A stretch of DNA of 64,000 nt from VRUE01 sp963819755 (GTDB taxonomy: Bacteria > Actinomycetota > Thermoleophilia > Solirubrobacterales > 70-9): NCBI GenBank assembly GCA_963819755.1, contig CAWFXB010000002.1:1674001-1738000 (forward strand). The letters are read 5' to 3'. Of the stretch, positions 7,304-15,046 are shown piece after piece. Below the pieces are notes generated by a model that worked only from the letters and a program-made list of their open reading frames with translations, was not told the DNA's origin and made no database searches. The number at the start of each line of letters is the position of its first letter. Positions within the stretch are counted from its first letter, which is position 1. The translations under genes were made by a program, and so were the position numbers.

Positions 7304-8667
7304 AAGGCCTGCGTGGGCGGTTCGACCGCGCCGTGGCGACTGCCGCGACGCTGACCGGGAAACGCTTTGGCCTGCTGGTCGCCTCCTCGGTGGTGGCGAC
7401 GTCGGCGATCGTCGCCAGCGCGATGACCGGGACCGGCAACAGCGCCGCCCTCGCCGCTCTGCTCGCCCACAACCTCTCCGCCGGCAACGCTCCGGTGGCC
7501 AGCAGCCCCCCGGCGGAAAGCTCTCCCTCCGCCGGCGGTAGTGACGGCGCACCGGCACCGGCGGAAGCCAGCTCGACGGCGCCGAGCAGCGTGCCTCTGA
7601 CCTCACCCGAACCTGCCGCTCCGCCGCCCGAAAGCGCTCCGAGCAGCGAACCGCCGCCGGCGGCCCCGGCGCTGCCAGAAGCCGGCCGGATCAAACACGT
7701 CTTCGTCATCTCGCTCACCAGCCCGGGCTACGAAGCGACCTTCGGCGAAACGTCGCAGATGCAGTACCTGGCGACGCAGTTGCAGCCAAAGGGCGAGCTG
7801 CTGAGCGGCTACACGCTGCTCGACGCCGCCACTCTTCCCAACGGCGTCGCCTCGGTCAGCGGCCAGTCGCCGAACGCATCGACCAAGGCCAACTGCTCGA
7901 CCTACACTGAATTTCCGTCCAGCGCCAAGGTTGCCGCGAATGGCGTCGTCTCGGGGGCGGGCTGCGTCTACCCGGTCGAAACGCTGACGATCGCCGACCA
8001 ACTCGCCAGCGGTCGCTTCAGCTGGCGCGGCTACATGGAGGGGATGGTCGACGAAACCGGCAAGCCGGCGAACTGCGTCCACCCCGATGCCGACGCTACG
8101 GATGCTCCCCCGCCAGGGGCGTACGCCTCCGCGCAGAACCCCTTCGTCCACTTTCACTCGTTGCTCGACCTCGGCGATTGCGCGACCAACGACGTCCCGC
8201 TCGAACAGCTGCCGAAGGACCTGGGCAAGGCCACGGGGACGGCGAACTACTCCTACATCGCCCCGACGCCGTGTGACTCCGGCGCCACGGGGCAATGTCC
8301 GCCCGGCTCGGTCGAAGGCGCGGCCGCGGCCGATGCCTTCCTCGCCAAATGGGTGCCCCAGATCCTCGCTTCGCCGGCCTACAAGGAAGACGGCCTGTTG
8401 GTCGTCACCTTCGGTGCCACCAATCCAGCCACCTCCGAAGCCGCGCCGGCGCCGGCGACGGCACCAGCCAACGATCCTCTTCACGTCGGGACCCTCCTGG
8501 TCTCACGCTTCCTCAGCAGCGGCTCCACCAACGCGACGAACTACGGCCCGTACTCCCTCCTGCGCACCACTGAGGACCTCTTCGGCCTCGAGCACCTCGG
8601 CCTCGCTGGCGATGAAAAAACCGCCTCCTTCGCGCCCGAGCTGCTCGGGGAAACGAGTGGCGACTAG
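7300..8667 (+). CDS. Exported phosphoesterase-fold protein lacking the metal ligands
   Basis: 455 aa from the ATG at 7300 (ATGA overlap with the zinc-ribbon gene). A cytosolic N-terminus and one hydrophobic segment (FGLLVASSVVATSAIVASAM) precede a Pro/Ser/Ala-rich spacer to about residue 125, then a domain laid out like the acid phosphatase/phospholipase C phosphoesterase family (PF04185 type): VFVISLTSPGYEATFG near 133 and LLVVTFGATNPATSEAAP near 365. In active members these positions read MEN and W/F-DE-x-x-x-xxDH; here Glu, Asn, Asp and His are all absent. It is therefore probably a pseudo-enzyme or a distant relative with another site. Glutamates are mostly GAA. The Rrf2 gene follows with no gap. 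Confidence 0.6.
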   Translation: MKGLRGRFDRAVATAATLTGKRFGLLVASSVVATSAIVASAMTGTGNSAALAALLAHNLSAGNAPVASSPPAESSPSAGGSDGAPAPAEASSTAPSSVPLTSPEPAAPPPESAPSSEPPPAAPALPEAGRIKHVFVISLTSPGYEATFGETSQMQYLATQLQPKGELLSGYTLLDAATLPNGVASVSGQSPNASTKANCSTYTEFPSSAKVAANGVVSGAGCVYPVETLTIADQLASGRFSWRGYMEGMVDETGKPANCVHPDADATDAPPPGAYASAQNPFVHFHSLLDLGDCATNDVPLEQLPKDLGKATGTANYSYIAPTPCDSGATGQCPPGSVEGAAAADAFLAKWVPQILASPAYKEDGLLVVTFGATNPATSEAAPAPATAPANDPLHVGTLLVSRFLSSGSTNATNYGPYSLLRTTEDLFGLEHLGLAGDEKTASFAPELLGETSGD

Positions 8668-9138
8668 ATGATCGGGCCCACGGTCCAGGTCACCGCCAAG
8701 GTCGACTACGCCGTCAGGGCGATGGTCGAGCTGGCGGCCGCGGATGGGGGATCGGTCAAGGGCGAAGCGATCGCGACCGCGCAGGGGGTGCCGTTCCGCT
8801 TCCTCGAGAACATCCTGCTGGAGCTGCGCCACGCGAGGCTCGTTCGCAGCCAGCGAGGATCTGACGGCGGCTACCGCCTGGCGCGGCCGGCAGAGACGAT
8901 CACGATCGCCGACGTGATCCGCACCGTCGACGGACCGATCGCGAGCATCCGCTCCGAGCGGCCGGACGAGCTCACCTACTCCGGCGCGGCGGCGTCGCTG
9001 CAGGACGTCTGGGTCGCGCTCCGCGCCAACATGCGCGCCGTGTTGGAGTCGGTGACCCTGGCGGACGTGGCCAGGGGCCAACTGCCCGCCGAGATCCTGC
9101 GCCTGACCCAGGAGCCCGAGGTCTGGGAGCCGCACTAA
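8668..9138 (+). CDS. Rrf2-family transcriptional regulator without Fe-S cysteines
   Basis: 156 aa, starting immediately after the phosphoesterase-like stop. The winged helix-turn-helix is typical of Rrf2: AKVDYAVRAMVELA, then VPFRFLENILLELRHARLVRSQRG and GGYRLARPAETITIADVI. In the region where IscR or NsrR carry three cluster-binding cysteines (after GPIAS) there is no cysteine at all. Cysteine-free members such as CymR sense sulfur metabolites through a partner rather than a cluster. With cysA 7.6 kb upstream, a sulfur-metabolism role is plausible but unproven. It may be read from the pst operon. Its stop overlaps the stop of the convergent gene. Confidence 0.85.
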   Translation: MIGPTVQVTAKVDYAVRAMVELAAADGGSVKGEAIATAQGVPFRFLENILLELRHARLVRSQRGSDGGYRLARPAETITIADVIRTVDGPIASIRSERPDELTYSGAAASLQDVWVALRANMRAVLESVTLADVARGQLPAEILRLTQEPEVWEPH

Positions 9139-9773
9139 GGCTTCAGGCGGAAGGGCGGGTACTCGTCGGTGACGAGGGTGAAGGCGTAGCCGTATACGCG
9201 GTTGCTCCAGCGGAAGGTGCCCTCGACGAAGGTGAAGATGCCGCGTGGGTAGCGGCCGGTGAAGAGGATCGCGAACCAGGCGCCGATCACGGCGAAGATG
9301 ACGCCGATGTAGAGGAAAGTGAGGACGAAGTAGTGGGGGACGGCGAGCAGCCACTTGACGAGAGGCAATCCCCGCTCGAGCCGTTCAGCGTCGGGGTAGG
9401 GGAGGTTGACGTGAACCGCCTGCTGTTCGTCGGTCGAGGGGTATTCGTCGTCCATCAGCGCTAGGTAGACGGAGATTCGGTTGGTGAAACGGGTGAATTC
9501 GAGGTTCCAGTCGAACCACCAGCGCGGGTATTTCTTCTTGAAGAGGATCATCAAAACGGTAGGCATGAGCACGAGGGTGCCGCCGCTGAATGCCAGGGTG
9601 GAGCCGTAGCTGCTGATGCTTGAGCCCGGCATGAGCTCGAGGATGATCGCGATCGGGATCACCGTGAAGATGCGGAAGAACGTGGTCAGCCGGTTGAGCT
9701 GCCGCTCCGGGTAGTCGACCGAGAACGTGACCGGGTACGGGTTCGGGCTGGGTGCGGCGATGCTCGTCTCCAT
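9135..9773 (-). CDS. DUF4389-type membrane protein
   Basis: 212 aa, starting at the ATG at 9773-9771, preceded by GGGGAGAAGT; a longer upstream reading is Cys/Arg-rich and unlikely. The sequence YPVTFSVDYPERQLNRLTTFFR, membrane helices, then the WFDWNLEFTRFTNRISVYLALMDDEYP stretch and a closing VTDEYPPF is the pattern I associate with DUF4389 integral membrane proteins, which often carry two such halves. At least four membrane segments are readable. The molecular role of the family is not established. It converges on the Rrf2 gene with overlapping stops. Confidence 0.75.
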   Translation of the reverse strand: METSIAAPSPNPYPVTFSVDYPERQLNRLTTFFRIFTVIPIAIILELMPGSSISSYGSTLAFSGGTLVLMPTVLMILFKKKYPRWWFDWNLEFTRFTNRISVYLALMDDEYPSTDEQQAVHVNLPYPDAERLERGLPLVKWLLAVPHYFVLTFLYIGVIFAVIGAWFAILFTGRYPRGIFTFVEGTFRWSNRVYGYAFTLVTDEYPPFRLKP

Positions 9774-9900
9774 ACTTCTCCCCTTTCGCGAGTTGGCGGG
9801 ATGATCGCCCACCAGGCGGCGGCAGTTTCGACACAAAGTCGGCGCGCAATTCTTTGAATCCGCGCACCACACGCGCGATCTGGGTGCTCACGATTGGTCC

Positions 9901-10128
9901 ATGCAGACGGTTGCGAACATCGGCCTTGCGACTTCCATACTGGAACTGGCGGCGACTTCGGTTGGCTACGGAGTTGTGGTTGGGGGTTTTGTGGCGTCCG
10001 GTGCCGGCATGGTCAGCGGATGGTCGCGCAAAGAGATGGAGGCAAGCGCCTTCAGGGACGCGTTCTGGGGAGGGCTACTAGGAATGTCTTGTCTGTGCTT
10101 CGACTTGATTTTCAGGTACCCTTTGTAG
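9901..10128 (+). CDS. Small membrane protein (75 aa)
   Basis: 75 aa with a Gly/Val-rich hydrophobic segment (SVGYGVVVGGFVASGAGMV) and a second one near the C-terminus (FWGGLLGMSCLCFDLIF), predicting a two-helix membrane protein. Base composition is visibly lower in GC than in the neighbours, hinting at a younger or foreign gene. The start (ATG at 9901, 127 nt from the divergent DUF4389 start) has no strong ribosome-binding site. The next small gene begins 2 nt after its stop. Family not recognised. Confidence 0.5.
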   Translation: MQTVANIGLATSILELAATSVGYGVVVGGFVASGAGMVSGWSRKEMEASAFRDAFWGGLLGMSCLCFDLIFRYPL

Positions 10129-10130
10129 CC

Positions 10131-10316
10131 ATGGAGAGGCGAAATTTCTTCATCACGTTGGGCATCGCGGTCTGCATTCTCTTCGTGGGTGGTTTCATCT
10201 TCCGCGATTCAGCCGCTGGCTCCCAGCTGTCCGTTGTTGCGGCATTTGCCATTGGGTTGACGCTTCTCAACGTCCTTGACGCTCGCGAACGTAGTCGCAA
10301 GCGAGGCAAGAGCTGA
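10131..10316 (+). CDS. Small membrane protein (61 aa)
   Basis: 61 aa starting 2 nt after the previous stop, so the two are probably cotranscribed. The basic N-terminus (MERRNF), two hydrophobic segments (ITLGIAVCILFVGGFIF and LSVVAAFAIGLTLLNVL) and a basic C-terminus (RERSRKRGKS) predict a hairpin of two helices with both ends in the cytoplasm. It resembles many unassigned small actinobacterial membrane proteins; no function can be given. Confidence 0.5.
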   Translation: MERRNFFITLGIAVCILFVGGFIFRDSAAGSQLSVVAAFAIGLTLLNVLDARERSRKRGKS

Positions 10317-10337
10317 CAATTTGAAGTTGCATGGCAA

Positions 10338-11741
10338 TCACTCGGCCGCTGGAACGCCGCCCGCCACCACGCTCACGAAGTTCTCCAGATGGCGCGTCGT
10401 CCAGCACTCGAAGGCGCCGTCGCAGTAGCGCTCGTAAGCGGCCATCACCGAGTCGCCGTAGTTCCAGTAGAGCTTCGGCTCGGGATTGAGCCAGAAGAGG
10501 CGCCCGGCGCGCTCTGAGACCTGGGCGAAGACCTCGGCGTGGGGCTCGCGGCCGTTGGTGCGGGCGTCGCCGAGCACGATCACGGTCGAGCGCGGGTCGA
10601 GGTCGTCGGAGATCTCGGTCAGGAACTCGAGCCAGACGCGGCCGTAGTCGGTGTAGCCGGAGACGTCGGCGACGCCGCCCTCGCTGGAGATCCGCCGCGC
10701 GATCTCGCGGAAGTCACGCTCGTGCTCGAAGATCTCGGTCACCTCGGAGATCCGCTCGATGAAGACGAAGCTGCGCAGTTTGCGGAACGAGTCGTGCAGC
10801 GCGTGCAGGACCGAGAGGAAGAAGACGCTGGCCGAGGTGACGCTGGTCGAGACGTCGCAGAGAACGTAGATCTCCGGCCGCCGCGGTCGCTTCGGCCGGT
10901 AGCGCAGGTGCATCGGCACGCCGCCGGTCTCCAGCGAGGCGCGCATCGTCCGCCGCACATCGACCGTCTGCGCCTTGCGCCGCCCACGCTGCTCGTGGCC
11001 GAGCGTCGCCAGGCGGCGCTTCATCTGCGAGACCGCCCGGTGGACCGCGGCCAGATCCTGGGTGGGGCTGGTCGGCAGCGCCCGGTCGAGCTCGGCCAGG
11101 GGGCGCGAGGGGGGAAGGGTCTCAGTGCGCTCGATCAGGTCGCGTTCGAGCTCGCGGCGTAGGTGGCGCTCGAAGCGGTTGAGCTGGTCGCGGTCGATCG
11201 GCGGCAGCTCGGCGGCGCCGTCGGCCGCCTGCGGCTGGGTGCCGGCGGAGAGCTCCAGCGTGCGGCGGATCCGCTGCACGTCGACCCCGACCACGCCTGA
11301 GCCCTCGCCCTGCTGGCCGAAGGCGACGATCGCCAGCCGGGCCAGGTCGCGCATCTGCCCCTCGTCGCCGTCGATGATCGCCTGGCGGATCTGCTCGCGC
11401 AGCTCGTCGATGTCGAGCCGCTCGGCGCCCTCGTGGCGCTGCTCGGTCTCGCCGATCTCGCGCTCGATCGCCTCCGCCTCTGCGGCGCGGAAGAACCAGC
11501 GCTCGAAGAGCAGCTCGAAGAGCCGCCGGTCCTCCTGCGACTTTGCGATCGTCGTCGCCAGCGCCTCGCGAAAGTCGTCGCGCGACTCCCAGGGCACCTG
11601 TTCGAGCGCGGCGAAGGCGTCGAGGATCTCCGAGGTGCCGACCGCGACGCCCTCGCTGCGCAGCTCCTCGCAGAAGCCGAGCAGCTTCGCCGCCAGCCCC
11701 GGGGGGCCGGTGTCAGCTTTGGGGCCGTACGGACTCGGCAA
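10338..11741 (-). CDS. VWA-domain protein of the CoxE type
   Basis: 467 aa. The start is a TTG at 11741-11739 that lies 29 nt inside the end of the upstream ATPase gene; no closer ATG/GTG fits. The N-terminal half is helical and charged. The C-terminal half is a von Willebrand A domain with a metal-ion-dependent adhesion motif (CDVSTSVTS, about residue 298) and the later VIVLGDARTNG strand, as in CoxE-like partners of MoxR ATPases. Such pairs act as chaperone or insertion machines for metalloenzyme maturation; no CO dehydrogenase genes are present here, so the client is unknown. Confidence 0.85.
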   Translation of the reverse strand: MPSPYGPKADTGPPGLAAKLLGFCEELRSEGVAVGTSEILDAFAALEQVPWESRDDFREALATTIAKSQEDRRLFELLFERWFFRAAEAEAIEREIGETEQRHEGAERLDIDELREQIRQAIIDGDEGQMRDLARLAIVAFGQQGEGSGVVGVDVQRIRRTLELSAGTQPQAADGAAELPPIDRDQLNRFERHLRRELERDLIERTETLPPSRPLAELDRALPTSPTQDLAAVHRAVSQMKRRLATLGHEQRGRRKAQTVDVRRTMRASLETGGVPMHLRYRPKRPRRPEIYVLCDVSTSVTSASVFFLSVLHALHDSFRKLRSFVFIERISEVTEIFEHERDFREIARRISSEGGVADVSGYTDYGRVWLEFLTEISDDLDPRSTVIVLGDARTNGREPHAEVFAQVSERAGRLFWLNPEPKLYWNYGDSVMAAYERYCDGAFECWTTRHLENFVSVVAGGVPAAE

Positions 11742-12609
11742 GCTTCATCCCCACTCGCTCGGCGACCAGGTCGATGTCGGTGCGGTGCTTGACGATGATC
11801 GACATCGACTGCTCGAAGGTCTCGCGGTCGATGTCCTCCGAGCCCATCAGCAGTAGCGTCCGCGCCCAGTCGATCGTCTCGGCGATCGAGGGCGGCTTCT
11901 TGAGGTCGAGCGCCCGCACCATCCGCACGACCTCGACCAGCCGCCGGGTCAGCGCCTCGGAGAGGTCCGGCGCGTGCAGGCGGACGATCTCCATCTCGCG
12001 CTCCATCTCCGGGTAGTCGAGCCAGAGGTAGAGGCAGCGCCGCTTCAGCGCCTCGGTCAGCTCGCGCGAGTTGTTCGAGGTGAGGACGACGATCGGCATC
12101 GAGGTCGCCGACACCTGTCCCAGCTCGGGGATCGTGATCTGGAAGTCGGAGAGCAGCTCGAGCAACATCGCCTCGAACTCCTGGTCGGTCTTGTCGATCT
12201 CGTCGATCAACAGGACCACCGGGTCGGGGCTGGCGATCGCCTGCATCAGCGGCCGCTCGAGCAGGAACTCCTCGCTGAAGATGTCGTCTTGAACCTCGTC
12301 CCAGCCACCCTGGGCGCCGCCGGCCTGGATGCGCAACAGCTGCTTGCGGTAGTTCCACTCGTAGAGGGCCTTGGCCTCGTCGAGCCCCTCGTAGCACTGC
12401 AGGCGGATCAGCTCGCGCCCGCTGGCCCGCGACAACGCCTTGGCGAGCTCGGTCTTGCCGACTCCCGCCGGGCCCTCGACCAGAACCGGCTTGCCCAGCC
12501 GCTGGGCCAGGAAGGAGACCAGCGCCGCCGACTCGTCGGCGAGGTAGCTCGCCGCCGCCAGGGCGTCCTTCGTCTCGGCTACGGATGCGGGTGCCTGCGC
12601 CTCGGCCAT
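11713..12609 (-). CDS. MoxR-family AAA+ ATPase
   Basis: 298 aa from the ATG at 12609-12607 (MAEAQAP); an earlier in-frame ATG would run into the divergent gene and is less likely. Motifs: Walker A VEGPAGVGKTE, Walker B VVLLIDEIDK, sensor-1 VVLTSNNSRELTEALKRR with the arginine finger region, as in MoxR/CoxD ATPases. It overlaps the downstream VWA gene, the usual functional partner. The complex is expected in the cytoplasm. Start codons of this gene and the divergent small membrane gene lie only 22 nt apart, so their promoters must overlap coding or be very compact. Confidence 0.9.
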   Translation of the reverse strand: MAEAQAPASVAETKDALAAASYLADESAALVSFLAQRLGKPVLVEGPAGVGKTELAKALSRASGRELIRLQCYEGLDEAKALYEWNYRKQLLRIQAGGAQGGWDEVQDDIFSEEFLLERPLMQAIASPDPVVLLIDEIDKTDQEFEAMLLELLSDFQITIPELGQVSATSMPIVVLTSNNSRELTEALKRRCLYLWLDYPEMEREMEIVRLHAPDLSEALTRRLVEVVRMVRALDLKKPPSIAETIDWARTLLLMGSEDIDRETFEQSMSIIVKHRTDIDLVAERVGMKLAESVRPQS

Positions 12610-12631
12610 CGGGCGATGATAATCCGCGCCG

Positions 12632-12859
12632 GTGCCCGACCTCGCCCTCGTTCTCTCCTTCGCCACGCTGCTCCCGCACAGCGCCGGCCCCTACATCGCC
12701 CTGATGCTGATCGGCTTCGCCGTCGGCATCCTCGGCCACCTGACCGGCTTGCGCTGGCTGGTCGCCGCCGGCATCGCGCTGATCTTCCTCGGCGCCTTCC
12801 TCTTCCCGCTGGCACTCAACCTGACCGAAAGCACGCCGCCGCAGCTTAAGAACCGCTGA
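12632..12859 (+). CDS. Small two-helix membrane protein (75 aa)
   Basis: GTG start 22 nt from the divergent moxR start. The 75-aa product has two or three hydrophobic segments (PYIALMLIGFAVGILGHL, LRWLVAAGIALIFLGAFLFPLAL) separated by a short loop containing HLTGLRW, and a short polar C-terminus. The gene is read divergently from the MoxR/VWA pair. I recognise no family, but the hydrophobic pattern and reading-frame composition support coding. Confidence 0.6.
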   Translation: MPDLALVLSFATLLPHSAGPYIALMLIGFAVGILGHLTGLRWLVAAGIALIFLGAFLFPLALNLTESTPPQLKNR

Positions 12860-12919
12860 AAGACCGGCGCTAGCCTTACGATCCACTGTCCGCACTCCAA
12901 TGCCCAGGAGGCCCCCGCC

Positions 12920-13948
12920 TTGAGCCGACTTCGTTTCCTCTACGCCATCGCCACCGCTGCTGCACTGGTCGCGACGAGCATCGCCCTGGCCGCCTGCGGG
13001 GGAGGGAGCGACAAGAGCAGCGAGAGCCCGCAGACGGTTCTCGACGAAGCGACCCTGCAGGGGATCGAAAGCGGCGACATCGACCTCTCCCTCGGGGTCA
13101 AGGCTCAGGGACCCGAAGGCGGCAACCTGAACGTCAGCCTCTCCGGCCCCTTCCAGGGCGAAGGCAAGGGCAGCCTGCCGCAGCTCGACATGACGGCGAA
13201 GGCGAAGGGCAACTTCAACGGCAAGAACATCGACTTCGACGGGGGGCTCGTCCTGCTTCCCAACACTGCCTTCGTCAACTACGAAGGGACCGAGTACGAA
13301 GTCGACCCGACCACCTTCAGCTTCGTCGAATCGGCACTAGACCAGGCCCAGCGCGAAGGCGGGGCTGAAACCGGAGCGAACGGCGTCGCCGCCTGCCAGG
13401 AAGAATTCGGCGGGCTGAAAGTCGCCGAATTCTTCGAAAACGGCAGCAACGAAGGCAGCGCCGACGTCGGCGGCACGAGCACGACCAAGGTCAGCGGTGA
13501 CCTCAACGTCTCCGGTGCGATCGACTCGCTGCTCGAAGTGGTCGAAAGCCAGGCCTGCCGCGCCCAGCTTGCCGCCGCCGGCCCGCTGCCGTCGAAGTCC
13601 GAAGTCGACAAGGCGAAGAGCCAAGTCGCCCGCGCCGTGAAGAGCGCCCATGTCGACGTCTACGTCGGCGACGACGACATCGTGCGTCAGATCTCGGCCC
13701 AACTGCAGATCGAACCGCAGAACGGCGGCAGCGGCCCCAAGAGCGTCGAAATCGAACTCGACCTGAAGCTGACCGAAGTCAACGAAGAACAGACGATCTC
13801 CGCGCCCCCGAACGCCAAGCCGCTGACCAGGCTCTTCCTCAAGCTCGGTATCAACCCGATCGAACTGCTCGGCCTCCTGCAGGGTGAAGAAGGCGGCGAA
13901 AGCCTCGGCGAACTGTTCGAAGGGCTGGCCGAATCCCAGTCTCACTAG
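12920..13948 (+). CDS. Secreted lipoprotein, LppX/LprG-like
   Basis: 342 aa from a TTG preceded by CCCAGGAGGCCC. Signal peptide and lipobox (SIALAACGGG) predict lipid anchoring at Cys 26. The mature protein alternates beta-strands (IDLSLGVKAQGPEGGNLNVSLSGPF; VDVYVGDDDIVRQISAQLQI) like the curved-sheet lipoproteins of the LppX/LprG group that carry lipids, and has three later cysteines. The family call is tentative. By my count 30 of 32 glutamates are GAA, in contrast to neighbouring cytosolic genes. The next gene begins about 70 nt after its stop. Confidence 0.6.
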   Translation: MSRLRFLYAIATAAALVATSIALAACGGGSDKSSESPQTVLDEATLQGIESGDIDLSLGVKAQGPEGGNLNVSLSGPFQGEGKGSLPQLDMTAKAKGNFNGKNIDFDGGLVLLPNTAFVNYEGTEYEVDPTTFSFVESALDQAQREGGAETGANGVAACQEEFGGLKVAEFFENGSNEGSADVGGTSTTKVSGDLNVSGAIDSLLEVVESQACRAQLAAAGPLPSKSEVDKAKSQVARAVKSAHVDVYVGDDDIVRQISAQLQIEPQNGGSGPKSVEIELDLKLTEVNEEQTISAPPNAKPLTRLFLKLGINPIELLGLLQGEEGGESLGELFEGLAESQSH

Positions 13949-14016
13949 GCAGCTTCCTGCGGGGGGCTGACGGCTGGCCCTACCTGCTGACGCCGCTGAT
14001 CCCGGTCGCCGTCATC

Positions 14017-15045
14017 TTGGAGCTGGCTGGCAGCCCGGCGACGGTGGTCTTCGTCACCTCGGCGCTCGGCATCGTTCCCACCGCGGCGCTGATGGGACGC
14101 GCCACCGAGGAGCTGGCGGCGCGCTCGGGGCCGGGGATCGGCGGACTGCTCAACGTCACCTTCGGCAACGCGCCCGAGCTGATTATCGCCCTCTTCGCCC
14201 TCGGCCAGGGCCTGCACGAGGTGGTCAAGGCCTCGATCATCGGCTCGATCATCGGCAACATCCTGCTCGTGCTGGGCGCCGCGATGCTCGCCGGCGGTCT
14301 GGGCCGCGATAAACAGACCTTCAGCAGGACCAGCGCCAGCGTGCAGACCTCGATGCTGCTGCTGGCCGCGGCGGCGCTGCTGATGCCGGCGATCTTCGAG
14401 CTGGTCGAGGGCAAGGGGCTGCCGATGCCGGGGGCCGAGCTGGTCAACTACGGCTCGACCGTCGAGCATCTCTCCTTCGCCGTGGCGATCGTCCTCATCG
14501 CCACCTACGTCCTCGGCCTCGTCTTCTCGCTCAAAACCCACCGCGACCTCTTCAACCCCGAGTACGCCGACGAGGACAGCTGGGGCTGGTCGGTGCGCAC
14601 CTCGGTGATCGCGCTGGCGATAGCCGGGGTCCTGGTCGGCGTGATGTCGGAGGTCCTGGTCGGCTCGATCAGCGAGGCCTCCCAGGCGGCCGGCCTCTCC
14701 GAGTTCTTCATCGGCGTGATCGTCGTCGCGATCGTCGGCAACGCGGCCGAGCATTGGGTCGCGGTCCTGGTCGCGCGCAAGGACAAAATGGACCTCGCGG
14801 TCAACATCGCGATCGGCTCCAGCGCGCAGGTGGCGCTCTTCGTCGCTCCGGTGCTGGTGCTTGCCTCGATCTTCGTCGGCCCCGGCCCGCTGGCCCTGGT
14901 CTTCAACGGCTTCGAGCTCGGCGCCCTGCTGCTCGCCGTCCTGATCGCCAACTATGTCACCCAGGACGGCGAGTCGACCTGGTTCGAGGGGGTCCAGCTA
15001 CTCGCCGTCTACGCCGTCCTCGGTCTCACGTTTTATTACGCATGA
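14017..15045 (+). CDS. Calcium/proton exchanger (CaCA family, Cax type)
   Basis: Shown from the first usable TTG (14017). The frame is open further upstream and encodes a hydrophobic segment (LLTPLIPVAVILEL) that is probably the real first helix, so the true start may be a rare codon near 13957. The two alpha-repeat motifs of Cax antiporters are clear: GNAPELIIALFAL (about residue 50) and GNAAEHWVAVLVA (about 240), with about ten helices. It would expel Ca2+ in exchange for protons. Its stop is followed after one base by a second exchanger gene, so the two are cotranscribed. Confidence 0.85.
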   Translation: MELAGSPATVVFVTSALGIVPTAALMGRATEELAARSGPGIGGLLNVTFGNAPELIIALFALGQGLHEVVKASIIGSIIGNILLVLGAAMLAGGLGRDKQTFSRTSASVQTSMLLLAAAALLMPAIFELVEGKGLPMPGAELVNYGSTVEHLSFAVAIVLIATYVLGLVFSLKTHRDLFNPEYADEDSWGWSVRTSVIALAIAGVLVGVMSEVLVGSISEASQAAGLSEFFIGVIVVAIVGNAAEHWVAVLVARKDKMDLAVNIAIGSSAQVALFVAPVLVLASIFVGPGPLALVFNGFELGALLLAVLIANYVTQDGESTWFEGVQLLAVYAVLGLTFYYA

Positions 15046-15046
15046 C

